Source of the DNA: Mucilaginibacter gotjawali
GTDB taxonomy: Bacteria > Bacteroidota > Bacteroidia > Sphingobacteriales > Sphingobacteriaceae
Direction: 5' to 3'
Length of the DNA stretch: 64,000 bases
NCBI RefSeq assembly: GCF_002355435.1
Contig: NZ_AP017313.1
Location: forward strand, 4,588,001-4,652,000
Shown: one piece after another, positions 14,963 to 23,401 of the stretch
How the letters are laid out: the number at the start of each line of letters is the position of its first letter
Numbering within the stretch: the first letter of the stretch is position 1
Made by a program: the position numbers and the translations under genes
The notes under the pieces: model-generated
Databases searched by the model: none
What the model saw: only the letters and a program-made list of their open reading frames with translations
Told to the model about the DNA's origin: nothing

Positions 14963-16492
14963 ATGCAAGAAAAAATCCTTATTCTTGACTTTGGCTCGCA
15001 GTTTACGCAACTCATCGCGCGCCGTGTCAGGGAGCTCAATATTTACTGCGAGATCCACCCATTCAATCATTTTCCTGAAGTTGACAGCAGTGTAAAGGGC
15101 ATCATCCTTTCGGGCAGCCCGTACTCTGTAAGACAGGACGACGCGCCCAATTTCGATTTTAAAAAATTTCATGGCACTTTGCCTGTTTTAGGCGTTTGCT
15201 ATGGAGCACAACATATCGCGCACAATAACGGCGGCGAAGTATTGCCTTCCAGCACGCGCGAATACGGCCGCGCCAATTTGCAATACATCAGCGAGCATAA
15301 CCCGCTTTTTAAGCTGATATTACCTGGTTCGCAGGTGTGGATGTCTCACGGGGATACCATTGCCAGCATTGGTGATGATTTTGAGGTGATCGCCAGTACG
15401 GATACGGTTAAAGTTGCCGCTTTCCATGTAAAAAACACACAAACATACGGTATCCAGTTCCACCCGGAAGTAACACACAGTGTTGATGGCAAGCAATTGC
15501 TGTTTAACTTTTTGGTGGATATCTGCGGTTGCAGCCAGGACTGGACGCCTGATTCCTTTGTTGAAACGTCGATAGCTGCACTTAAAGAAAAGCTGGGCGA
15601 TGATAAAGTGGTATTGGGGTTATCCGGCGGTGTGGATTCATCGGTGGCGGCGGTATTGCTGCACCATGCCATCGGCAAAAACCTGCATTGTATTTTTGTA
15701 GATAACGGGCTGCTGCGCAAGGATGAATACCAATCGGTATTGGATTCGTACCAGCACATGGGCCTCAATATAAAGGGGGTTGATGCCAAACAGCGTTTTT
15801 ATGATGCTTTGGCTGGCTTAACCGATCCCGAGAAAAAGCGTAAAGCTATAGGCCGCGTATTCATCGAAGTTTTTGATGATGAGGCGCACCGGGTGGAGGA
15901 TGTGAAATGGCTGGGACAAGGCACTATCTACCCCGACGTGATCGAGTCCGTTTCGGTAAAAGGGCCGTCGGCCACCATTAAATCGCACCATAATGTGGGC
16001 GGGCTGCCTGATTTTATGAAACTAAAGGTAGTTGAGCCCTTAAATACCTTATTTAAAGACGAAGTACGCCGTGTAGGCAAGGCTTTGGGCATTGATCCGA
16101 ACATTTTAGGCAGGCACCCTTTCCCTGGTCCGGGCCTGGCCATCAGGATCTTAGGCGAAGTTACACCACAAAAAGTGGCTATTTTACAGGAAGCCGATGC
16201 GATTTATATCAACAATTTGCGGTCGGCCGGTGTTTATGATAAAGTTTGGCAGGCAGGGTCCATATTTCTACCGGTACAATCGGTAGGTGTTATGGGCGAT
16301 GAACGCACTTACGAAAACGTGATCTGCCTGCGCGCAGTGGAATCGTTAGACGGGATGACAGCCGATTGGTGCCACCTGCCTTATGACTTGCTGGCGAAGA
16401 TCAGTAACGAGATCATCAACAATGTAAAAGGAATTAACCGGGTAGTATATGACATCAGTAGTAAACCGCCTGCAACCATTGAGTGGGAATAG
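14963..16492 (+). CDS. guaA: Glutamine-hydrolysing GMP synthase
   Basis: GuaA converts XMP to GMP with ATP and glutamine. The 509-residue protein has both domains: class I glutamine amidotransferase with nucleophile Cys79 (GVCYGAQH) and GIQFHPEVTHS carrying the His-Glu dyad, then the ATP-pyrophosphatase loop LSGGVDSS and the C-terminal dimerisation domain ending in PPATIEWE, the usual end. The start is ATG 14963; an in-frame TTG two codons before is not needed. A TAnnTTTG element abuts the start. The next gene starts inside guaA, 44 bases before its stop. Confidence 0.97.
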   Translation: MQEKILILDFGSQFTQLIARRVRELNIYCEIHPFNHFPEVDSSVKGIILSGSPYSVRQDDAPNFDFKKFHGTLPVLGVCYGAQHIAHNNGGEVLPSSTREYGRANLQYISEHNPLFKLILPGSQVWMSHGDTIASIGDDFEVIASTDTVKVAAFHVKNTQTYGIQFHPEVTHSVDGKQLLFNFLVDICGCSQDWTPDSFVETSIAALKEKLGDDKVVLGLSGGVDSSVAAVLLHHAIGKNLHCIFVDNGLLRKDEYQSVLDSYQHMGLNIKGVDAKQRFYDALAGLTDPEKKRKAIGRVFIEVFDDEAHRVEDVKWLGQGTIYPDVIESVSVKGPSATIKSHHNVGGLPDFMKLKVVEPLNTLFKDEVRRVGKALGIDPNILGRHPFPGPGLAIRILGEVTPQKVAILQEADAIYINNLRSAGVYDKVWQAGSIFLPVQSVGVMGDERTYENVICLRAVESLDGMTADWCHLPYDLLAKISNEIINNVKGINRVVYDISSKPPATIEWE

Positions 16493-17696
16493 GTGGTTCA
16501 TCTTTTTATTTATAGCGCTGCTGGGGGCTGCATGTTCACCAAAACTGCAGCCTGTAACGGTACGCCCTGTACATAAGGAACCGGAAAAGGCCGCCGATAA
16601 AACACCCGAAAAGGAGAATAAGCCGGCAGCGCCAAAAACATCCACGATAGCTTTATTGCTGCCTTTTGGGCTCGATCATTTGGCGCCGGGGGCGTCCTAT
16701 ACCACATCAAGCCTGCACGAAGCTGACATTGCCCTTGGCTATTACCAGGGCTTTAAATTAGCGCTCGATTCGCTTACAGGCCAGGGGTATAATTATAAGC
16801 TGATGGTTTATGATACCCGGGGCGACAAAGCGCAATCGCACAGCCTCGCCAATAATCCTGCCATAAGGGCCAGCGACCTGGTGGTGGGCCCTGTGTTTCC
16901 GGATGATATAAAAGCTTTTACCGGTAACTTTACCAGCATGCACCAGCCCGTGGTTTCCCCACTGTCGCCGGCGTCGCCTTCCGCTTACAAAAACCAGCAG
17001 GTAATTACCATGATACCGCCGCTGGAGTACCATGCCTGGGCAGCCGCGAGGTATATCAAGGAAAAAATCAATCCTGAGAAGGTGTTTGTGTTGCGCTCGG
17101 GCTTTAATGAAGAAAATGAATACCTCATCCCCTTAAAAAGGGCAATTGACAGCCTGGGGAAAAAGCACATCAAAATAATTACCCTAACGGTGATCCACGG
17201 CCAGTTAAATTCACTGGTGCCGCAATTCAGTACTACCGGCGCAAATATATTTATCATACCAGCAACCGACCAGCATTTTTTAACCATCACGCTGCGGTCG
17301 TTGGATTCATTGCATAATTTGTACCCGGTAACCGTTTTCGGGCATCCCAATTGGGTTAACTTTTCCTTTTTAAAGGCCGAGTTGCTGCAACGGCTGGATA
17401 CCTATATTACATCGTCTGACCGGATCAATTACAAAGCCGAAAACATCGTTGCCTTTATGCGGCGCTACCGCGAAACCTACCATACCGATGCCACCGCATT
17501 CGCCATAAAAGGATTTGACGAAGGCATGTATTTGGGGCGGCAACTTTCAGCGGGTAATCTTAAAAATTTGGCGCAAACGGATTTTTCGGGTTTGCATAAT
17601 GATTTTAAGTTTGAGAAAAAAGCAGGGCTTGGATGGATAAATACCCATGTTTCCGTGTATAAATATGCTAACTTTGAGCTGAAAAAGGTAGAATGA
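16449..17696 (+). CDS. Lipoprotein with type-1 periplasmic-binding fold
   Basis: The 415-residue protein begins with a basic N-terminus and a hydrophobic stretch ending in a lipobox LLGAAC (Cys about 29). A Lys/Pro/Glu-rich linker follows (about 30-62), then a periplasmic-binding type-1 domain (TIALLLPFGLDHL, VVGPVFPDDIKAF, VFVLRSGFNEENEY, IFIIPATDQHFLT). Such domains bind amino acids or muropeptides; the arrangement also resembles LpoA-type activators, but no PBP is next to it. It overlaps guaA by 44 bases and the next gene by four (ATGA), so the three are coupled. The role is unknown. Confidence 0.75.
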   Translation: MTSVVNRLQPLSGNRWFIFLFIALLGAACSPKLQPVTVRPVHKEPEKAADKTPEKENKPAAPKTSTIALLLPFGLDHLAPGASYTTSSLHEADIALGYYQGFKLALDSLTGQGYNYKLMVYDTRGDKAQSHSLANNPAIRASDLVVGPVFPDDIKAFTGNFTSMHQPVVSPLSPASPSAYKNQQVITMIPPLEYHAWAAARYIKEKINPEKVFVLRSGFNEENEYLIPLKRAIDSLGKKHIKIITLTVIHGQLNSLVPQFSTTGANIFIIPATDQHFLTITLRSLDSLHNLYPVTVFGHPNWVNFSFLKAELLQRLDTYITSSDRINYKAENIVAFMRRYRETYHTDATAFAIKGFDEGMYLGRQLSAGNLKNLAQTDFSGLHNDFKFEKKAGLGWINTHVSVYKYANFELKKVE

Positions 17697-18853
17697 AGGC
17701 AATAAACCAGCTTAAAACGTTTCAGCGTATTTTGGATGAATATCCGGCAGAAACGCCCTTAAGCAAATTTCTACCCGGCTTTTACCGCCAGAACAAGCAG
17801 ATGGGCTCAACCGACCGGCGGGTTGCCAGTCGTTTGGTTTATAATTATTTCCGCCTGGGCCGGGCATTACCCAATTTACCGGCCGATGAACGCCTTTTTA
17901 TAGCAGAGTTTTTGTGCAATACGCAGCTCAACTCATTTCTACAGCATTTTAAACCCGAATGGGCCGCCTGTATTGATTTTACCCTAACCGATAAACTGAC
18001 CATGGTAAAAGCCGTACACCCGGATTTTGCTTTGGATGATGTTTTCCCATGGACAACTCAGCTTTCAGCAAACATTGATAAAGATGCATTTCTAAAATCG
18101 TTTTTTGTTCAGCCGGACCTGTTTATCAGGGTATATAAAGGTTTTGAAAACCAGGTAAAAGCGGCACTGGCTGTTGCCGAAGTTGCTTTTAAAGATGAAG
18201 GCAACGGCTGTTTAGCCCTGCCCAACGGTACCCGGCTGGAAACTATAATTACCAATCCACATTGGTACGAAGTGCAGGATTATTCCTCGCAGCAAACCGC
18301 CCGATATTTTAAGCCCAATAAATGGGATTACTGGTGGGATGCCTGCGCAGCGTCAGGCGGCAAATCGCTTTTATTGCACGACCAGGAACCCACCGTAAAA
18401 CTGGTGGTATCCGATATCCGCGAGTCTATTTTAGCCAATTTGGATGAACGCTTTCAGCAGGCGGGACTTACCAAATACCAAAAAAAGCTGCTCGATCTTA
18501 CTCAAAACAACGATCTGCTCCTCCATGATTACGCCTTCGACGGTATTATTCTTGATGCCCCCTGCAGCGGTTCCGGCACCTGGGGTCGCACGCCGGAGAT
18601 GATCAGCCAATTTGATACCCATAAGATTGAATTCTTCCAGCGCCTGCAGCAAGGCATCGCACGCAATGTGGTTAAATACCTTAAACCCGGTAAACCGCTC
18701 GTTTATATCACGTGTTCTGTTTTTAAAGCGGAGAATGAGGATATAGTGAGTTTTATGGTGAAAGAAATGGGGTTGAAGCTGGAGGAGCAAACGGTTTTAA
18801 AAGGGTATGGGAATAAGGCGGATACGATGTTTGTGGCGCGGCTAGCCCCCTAG
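17693..18853 (+). CDS. RsmB/Sun-type RNA (cytosine-5) methyltransferase
   Basis: The 386-residue protein has the NOL1/NOP2/Sun methyltransferase pattern: SAM-binding region DACAASGGKSLLL (about residues 221-233), LDAPCSGSGTWGRTPEM and YITCSVFKAENE. The cysteines in the DAPCS and TCS motifs are the usual release and nucleophile residues for m5C formation on RNA. The N-terminal part (about 1-130) is helical. It is shorter than E. coli RsmB, with only a reduced NusB-like region, so the target may be rRNA C967 or another site. It overlaps the upstream lipoprotein gene by ATGA and is the third gene of a guaA-led unit. Confidence 0.85.
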   Translation: MKAINQLKTFQRILDEYPAETPLSKFLPGFYRQNKQMGSTDRRVASRLVYNYFRLGRALPNLPADERLFIAEFLCNTQLNSFLQHFKPEWAACIDFTLTDKLTMVKAVHPDFALDDVFPWTTQLSANIDKDAFLKSFFVQPDLFIRVYKGFENQVKAALAVAEVAFKDEGNGCLALPNGTRLETIITNPHWYEVQDYSSQQTARYFKPNKWDYWWDACAASGGKSLLLHDQEPTVKLVVSDIRESILANLDERFQQAGLTKYQKKLLDLTQNNDLLLHDYAFDGIILDAPCSGSGTWGRTPEMISQFDTHKIEFFQRLQQGIARNVVKYLKPGKPLVYITCSVFKAENEDIVSFMVKEMGLKLEEQTVLKGYGNKADTMFVARLAP

Positions 18854-18937
18854 GGAATTTTTGATTTATCCGGCTTGAATTGTTAACTTAGTAACGAATG
18901 TTAAACTAATATATTCCTGAATCATTGTCCAACCTGA

Positions 18938-19771
18938 ATGAAAAAAACAACTTTAACCTTACTAATTGCCTTAATTACTTTTTCATGTTTCTCGCAGTCA
19001 TTTCCTAAAAAACAAACTCTCATACCGTTAAGCAATGTCAACGGTGTGCCCTTTTATAAAGAACAGGACATGAATGATTGGGTAATAGATGGTTTTGAGA
19101 TTGATAACGATGGAACGTTCTACTTTTTAGGGGGGGACAAAGTGGATTGTTTAGCGGTATTCTCAGGCACCAAACAAATTGTCCGTAAAACATATAAAGA
19201 GTGGCCCGGTCGTCAGCTTTATTTCTACAAAAACAATCTGTACACGTTTGGTGGTGAAAAAAAAAATCAAAATCTTATAAAAGTTCTAAATCCTTCAACC
19301 GGCTTAATTATTAAAACCTATTGCAATATCCCCGATAAACATATAGACCAATATTTTTTTACAGATAGCTCTATCATTATCGGCGCAATGGGAGACACCG
19401 CTATGTGGTATGAACGATACAGTCTTTCCGGTAAGTTTATTGGGAAATCCCCGAATGAATATGGTGTACCATCTTTTATTATTCCGGAAAATGGCAAATT
19501 CAGTTCATGCGAATTCCTTGGGAAATGGAATGATAACTATGTATTCTGGGGCAATAGCGATTTAAATGCGCCTCACCAACTTTATCTTGTCGACAATAAA
19601 GGCAAAATATTGGCCAAAAGAATCATACCCAAAGGCTTGACCGGTAAGGGATATTTCGAAGAATCCGATGAAGATAGAAAAGTTCGAAACGGGAGCTTTT
19701 TTGTATTGGGCCGGAAAGGAAATGATGCTTTGATTACCGAAATCCCATTGGCAAGTTTTTTCGGCAAGTAA
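18938..19771 (+). CDS. Exported beta-rich protein, unknown
   Basis: I do not recognise a family. The 277-residue product has a signal peptide (MKKTTLTLLIALITFSCFS, cleavage near CFS-Q; the Cys could also mark a lipoprotein). The rest is beta-rich with repeating elements such as GTFYFLGGDKVDCLAVF, RQLYFYKNNLYTFGGEK and HQLYLVDNKGKILAK, which suggests a small beta-propeller. It is probably periplasmic. It is a single gene between guaA-unit genes and the REP/RAYT module, and its stop codon is 10 bp before the left flanking repeat of that module. Confidence 0.6.
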   Translation: MKKTTLTLLIALITFSCFSQSFPKKQTLIPLSNVNGVPFYKEQDMNDWVIDGFEIDNDGTFYFLGGDKVDCLAVFSGTKQIVRKTYKEWPGRQLYFYKNNLYTFGGEKKNQNLIKVLNPSTGLIIKTYCNIPDKHIDQYFFTDSSIIIGAMGDTAMWYERYSLSGKFIGKSPNEYGVPSFIIPENGKFSSCEFLGKWNDNYVFWGNSDLNAPHQLYLVDNKGKILAKRIIPKGLTGKGYFEESDEDRKVRNGSFFVLGRKGNDALITEIPLASFFGK

Positions 19772-19780
19772 AAAATCAAA

Positions 19781-19860
19781 CTCCCCCTTTAGGGGCCTTG
19801 GGAGGCTACAAATGCGTATTACTCCTGAACAATTTTATCGCAATAGCCAATAAAATTATT
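19781..19860. repeat. Left direct repeat, holds a duplicated marC 3' end
   Basis: This ~80-bp tract matches 21359-21437 with few differences: CCCCCTTTAGGGG, then CTACAA(A/G)TGCGTATTACT and on to AATAAAATTAT. The right copy includes the real 3' end of marC (minus strand). The left copy (19806-19858) keeps the last 17 marC codons and the stop in frame with the same amino acids (IILLAIAIKLFRSNTHL). It is therefore a truncated duplicate of marC, and the pair brackets the REP/RAYT module. Confidence 0.85.
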
Positions 19861-19903
19861 CTCCATAAAAAACACTTATCTGTGCCTGTCAAGCCAATAA
19901 TGG

Positions 19904-19971
19904 GTAGCCACTACGTGGCAATATGTCTTACTATTTATTTTTCTACAAACGTTTTGCCCCTATGGGGCAAG
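19904..19971 (-). repeat. Left outer REP unit
   Basis: 19904-19919 reads GTAGCCACTACGTGGC: a GTAG foot followed by a hairpin CCAC-TAC-GTGG. 19944-19971 reads CTACAAACGTTTTGCCCCTA then TGGGGCAAG, another hairpin. This unit is inverted relative to the array at 20030-20763 and matches the right unit at 21277-21345. Confidence 0.8.
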
Positions 19972-20029
19972 GGGGTTAATTTAAAGTAACGTATCATCTG
20001 TCTTAAAGAAAATTGTAAATGTTGTTAAT

Positions 20030-20763
20030 GTACATTGCATTGCCCCATATGGGCAAAACGTTTGTAGCAACAAGTCCAACCCCCAATTATTGCCGTGTAG
20101 CGGCTACCCTTTGCCGACATGTTGAAGACTTGCAATCCTTTTAAATGGATTGCTTCGATGTGGCAAAATGCATTTTCATAATGCCACCCTATAACAAACA
20201 TTGCCTTGCCCCATAAGAGCAAAACGTTTGTAGCAACAAGTCCAACCCCCAATTATTGCCGCGTAGCGGCTACCCTTTGCCGACACGTTAAAAATCTGCA
20301 ATCCTTTTAAATGGATTGCTTCGATGTGGCAAAATGCATTTTCATAATGCCACCCTATAACAAACATTGCCTTGCCCATAGGGGCAAAACGTTTGTAGCA
20401 ACAAGTCCAACCCCCAATTATTGCCGCGTAGCGGCTTATTTTGAAAACTTGCAATCCTTTTAAATGGTTTGCTTCGATGTGGCAAATGTATTTTCACAAT
20501 GCGCCCTGTAACAAAAATCGCCTTGCCCCATCGGGGCAAAACGTTTGTAGCAACCCGACCCACCACCCAATTATTGCCGCGTAGCGGCTACCCTTTGCCG
20601 ACACGTTAAAAACCTGCAATCCTTTAAATGGATTGCTTCGATGTGGCAAATGTATTTTTACAATGCCCCCCTATAACGAACATTGCTTTGCCCCATAGGG
20701 GCAAAACGTTTGTAGCACCACAAGCCCCCAACAATTATTGCCGCGTAGCGGCTACCCTTTGCC
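20030..20763 (+). repeat. Array of five ~165-bp hairpin-rich REP repeats
   Basis: Five direct copies, anchored on GCAAAACGTTTGTAG at 20053, 20219, 20384, 20536 and 20701 (spacings 166, 165, 152, 165). Each unit carries hairpins: GCCCC-ATA-GGGGC, GCCGC-GTA-GCGGC, GCAATCC-TTTTAAAT-GGATTGC, and in early copies GTGGCA...TGCCAC. On the minus strand the second reads GTAG followed by CCGC-TAC-GCGG, the layout of classical REP elements. Some copies have lost or changed a stem. Frames read across the array are artefacts. Confidence 0.9.
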
Positions 20764-20780
20764 TATTTGCTTTAAAGTGT

Positions 20781-20788
20781 TATTTTTG
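20781..20788 (+). promoter_or_regulatory. Candidate -7 element for the RAYT gene
   Basis: TATTTTTG matches TAnnTTTG and is 25 bases before the transposase ATG, just beyond the last repeat. A TTTG at 20766 is too close for a standard -33 element. Confidence 0.35.
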
Positions 20789-20805
20789 AATATACCTTTA
20801 TCATT

Positions 20806-21273
20806 ATGTCAAATACCTTTACCCAACTCTACATTCACTGCGTTTTTGCTGTAAAATACCGGAAAGCGGTAATACAACCTACCTGGGAAGAAAGGCTTCA
20901 TCAATATATTACGGGCATTCTGCAAAACAATGGGCATAAATTGTTGGCGATCAATTCAATGCCGGATCATTTACATTTTTTTGTCGGGATTAACCCAAAG
21001 CAATCCATTTCGGATATGATGCGTGTGGCAAAAGGCGATAGCTCTGAATTTATTAACAAAGAAAAATTTACAGAGAGAAAATTTTATTGGCAGGATGGCT
21101 ATGGCGCATTCAGCAACAGCCGCACACAAATAGACGGTGTAGTTAAATACATTATGAACCAAAAACAACATCACACCAAAAAAACATTTCGCGAAGAATA
21201 CCTTGATATATTGAAAGATTATGCCGTGGAATACAATGAAAAATACATTTTTCACGACCTGTTAGACGGGTGA
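20806..21273 (+). CDS. REP-associated tyrosine transposase (Y1, IS200-like)
   Basis: The 155-residue protein belongs to the Y1 HUH transposase superfamily. The HUH-type motif is MPDHLHFF (His55, His57), and the likely nucleophile is Tyr115 in VVKYIMNQ. Basic residues near the N-terminus (VKYRKAV) and the GDSS/YGAF parts fit IS200/IS605 TnpA. Y1 enzymes cut and join single-stranded DNA at hairpins; RAYT members act on REP hairpins with a GTAG-type foot. The surrounding DNA has such hairpins on both sides: five repeats upstream, one inverted unit starting four bases after the stop. All catalytic residues are kept, so it may be active. No TnpB is present. Confidence 0.88.
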   Translation: MSNTFTQLYIHCVFAVKYRKAVIQPTWEERLHQYITGILQNNGHKLLAINSMPDHLHFFVGINPKQSISDMMRVAKGDSSEFINKEKFTERKFYWQDGYGAFSNSRTQIDGVVKYIMNQKQHHTKKTFREEYLDILKDYAVEYNEKYIFHDLLDG

Positions 21274-21276
21274 AGG

Positions 21277-21345
21277 GTAGCCACTACGTGGCAAAACCTC
21301 CTCTCTTGTTGTTTTTCTACAAACGTTTTGCCCCTATGAGGCACA
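21277..21345 (-). repeat. Right outer REP unit
   Basis: 21277-21292 is GTAGCCACTACGTGGC, identical to the left outer unit, followed by CTACAAACGTTTTGCCCCTA (from 21318). It starts four bases after the transposase stop, so the gene is bracketed by REP hairpins. Confidence 0.82.
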
Positions 21346-21381
21346 AGGAAAACAAAAATTCCCCCTTTAGGGGGTTAGGGG

Positions 21382-21951
21382 CTACAAGTGCGTATTACTC
21401 CTGAACAGCTTTATCGCGATAGCCAATAAAATTATCCCGAAGGCTTTCCTCAAGATATTTAACCCGGTCTTCCCCAACAGCCTTTCCAGCAATTGCACAT
21501 TTTTTAGCACGAGATAGACAAACAGGGTGTTAACCACTATCCCTACTAAAATATTTGATGTTTGATATTGTGTTTTTAATGATAACAGGGTAGTCATGGT
21601 ACCTGCCCCGGCGATGAGCGGGAATGCTAATGGCACAATTGATGCTGATGAGGCGACTTCGTCCTTAAAAAATCTAACGCCAAGAATCATCTCCATGGCG
21701 ATGATAAAGATCACGAGCGATCCCGCGATAGCGAAGGAAGAAACATCAAGGCCGATAATACTAAGCAGCTCCTCCCCGCCAAATAAAAAGCCAACCATCA
21801 GCACCAAAACCGCGATGCTTGCCTTTTCGCTTTGGATGTGACCTACCCGCTGCCGCATTTCGATAATGATGGGGATAGCACCCAGGATATCAATGATAGC
21901 AAAAAGGATCATCGTTACCGAGAGGATCTCCCTGAAAATTAGTGGATGCAT
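21382..21951 (-). CDS. MarC/YchE family membrane protein
   Basis: The 189-residue protein has six predicted helices and family motifs: FFAIIDILGAIPIII-type N-terminus (about residues 15-28), then AGAGTMTTLLSL (about 115-126). MarC-family proteins are inner-membrane proteins of unsettled function, once tied to multiple antibiotic resistance. Its 3' end is duplicated 1.6 kb to the left, at 19806-19858, on the far side of the REP/RAYT module. Length is a little under the usual ~200 residues, but both ends look complete. Confidence 0.88.
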   Translation of the reverse strand: MHPLIFREILSVTMILFAIIDILGAIPIIIEMRQRVGHIQSEKASIAVLVLMVGFLFGGEELLSIIGLDVSSFAIAGSLVIFIIAMEMILGVRFFKDEVASSASIVPLAFPLIAGAGTMTTLLSLKTQYQTSNILVGIVVNTLFVYLVLKNVQLLERLLGKTGLNILRKAFGIILLAIAIKLFRSNTHL

Positions 21952-21961
21952 AGCTAATTAA

Positions 21962-22139
21962 AAACACGAATTTCCACGATTTTTTTGAATTACACTAATT
22001 AGCGCAAATTATATCTAATCTCGCGAATTTGTATATGCTCTCCGCGAACTCGCGTTCCTAACACTTTTCCCAAAAGAATTCGTGTAATTTGAAAAAATTC
22101 GTGACTATTCGTATTATTTAAATTCGTGTTTATTCGTGC
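21962..22139. repeat. Intergenic repeat with an AATTCGTG word
   Basis: The gap between marC and the MFS gene repeats AACACGAATTTCCACGATTT on its left and the inverse, AATTCGTGTAATTTGAAAAA, then more TATTCGTG copies on its right. It is a degenerate inverted repeat of one word and contains no gene. Confidence 0.65.
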
Positions 22140-22140
22140 A

Positions 22141-23304
22141 TTATGATTTTGACTTTAACCGGAAACAAAGCAAAGTTGCAACTAAAATATAGAAAGACGA
22201 TAAAATGAATACGCTATGTACCGAAAAAGCCGCCGCTACCCCCGCCGTAAGCGGCCCCAGCGTTTGCCCGACTGAGGCGTATGACTGGTTGATGCCCAAT
22301 ATTTTGCCTTGTTCGGCATGGTCGATATTGTCGGCAATAATGGCATTGAGCATAGGGTTACGCAGGCCATTAAACAATCCGTAAACACAAAGACAAATTG
22401 CAAAAGGAACCAAAACGGTGAGGAAGCCGGATATGAACATCGCCGCAAAACACAACGCGCTTGACAATAACAGTATAGTGATTTTTGACGGGAAGATCTT
22501 TGTAAAAAGCGGAACGCCCAGCTGCGCAATGATCCCGCAAACGCCAAACGAGGCCAGGAAAATGCCCATTGTTGCAGGCGTGATCTTCAAAATATCCACA
22601 CTAAACGTTTGGAAACCGATGATCATGGTAAACTGTGCCATGGTAAGCATAAAGCCGGTAAAAATAGCCGTACCGATAATCGGGCGTTTTAACGTGGTGA
22701 TGAGTGAAGCAAACTTAAATTTACTATTGAAGGTTAGCCGTGTTTTTTTATCTGTAAGATTTGTTTCTTTTAGTAGAAACAGGGTGCACAATGTACCAAT
22801 CAACGAAATGCCCGCAGCAAAAAAAAATGGCGCCTGCGGGCTGATCTTGTTGAACAAACCGCCGATCAACGGGCCGACCACAAAACCAAACGCAAAGGCA
22901 GAACTAAGAATACCGAAACGTTTTGCGCGGTTCTGTGGTGTGGCTGTATCAGCCACCATGGCCTGTGCTACCGAAATATTGCCGCCGGTCAGGCCGTCAA
23001 GTATCCGGGCGGCAAACAGCAACCATAAGGCATTGGCTTCGGCAAACAACAAAAAGGAAAAACAGGTGCCGGCAAGGCTAATGGCCAGGATAGGTTTTCT
23101 GCCCCATTTATCAGACAAGGAACCTAAAACCGGTGTGGCAAAAAATTGAGCGATAGAAAAAGAAGCTGTCAGAACGCCTAATGTGGTACCTGTGAGGCCG
23201 AATGTTTTACCATAGGCATACATCACCGGGACGATAATGCCGAAGCCCAGCGAATTGATAACGCATACTAATACTAAAACCCAAAGGTTTTTATCGGTTT
23301 TCAT
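22141..23304 (-). CDS. MFS transporter, TCR/Tet-like drug exporter type
   Basis: The 387-residue protein has 12 predicted helices. The MFS motif A loop after helix 2 is present (GSLSDKWGRKP, about residues 61-71), and the helix-5 motif region (SSAFAFGFVVGPLIGG) fits drug/H+ antiporters. It resembles the TetA/MdtG-like exporter group; the substrate cannot be deduced. It is a single gene between marC and the amino-acid permease, all on the minus strand. A perfect terminator separates it from the upstream permease gene, so it has its own promoter. Confidence 0.85.
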   Translation of the reverse strand: MKTDKNLWVLVLVCVINSLGFGIIVPVMYAYGKTFGLTGTTLGVLTASFSIAQFFATPVLGSLSDKWGRKPILAISLAGTCFSFLLFAEANALWLLFAARILDGLTGGNISVAQAMVADTATPQNRAKRFGILSSAFAFGFVVGPLIGGLFNKISPQAPFFFAAGISLIGTLCTLFLLKETNLTDKKTRLTFNSKFKFASLITTLKRPIIGTAIFTGFMLTMAQFTMIIGFQTFSVDILKITPATMGIFLASFGVCGIIAQLGVPLFTKIFPSKITILLLSSALCFAAMFISGFLTVLVPFAICLCVYGLFNGLRNPMLNAIIADNIDHAEQGKILGINQSYASVGQTLGPLTAGVAAAFSVHSVFILSSFYILVATLLCFRLKSKS

Positions 23305-23336
23305 GTGCCAGGTTTACGGAAAAAAATTCAAGTCAA

Positions 23337-23370
23337 CAAAAAAGGTTCTGACGACGCAGAACCTTTTTTG
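23337..23370 (-). terminator. Rho-independent terminator
   Basis: Perfect 14-bp arms CAAAAAAGGTTCTG (23337-23350) and CAGAACCTTTTTTG (23357-23370) with a six-base loop. On the minus strand it ends in T6, so it serves the amino-acid permease gene ending at 23402; it can work in both directions. Confidence 0.9.
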
Positions 23371-23401
23371 TTACAAATATTTATAGTGTCCAAGGATAGT
23401 A

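Noticed and set aside
20025..20566. Three overlapping minus-strand frames of 74-92 codons that resemble each other
   Set aside because: They are reads through the ~165-bp REP repeats, and their similarity is that of the DNA repeats. They have no start or family support.
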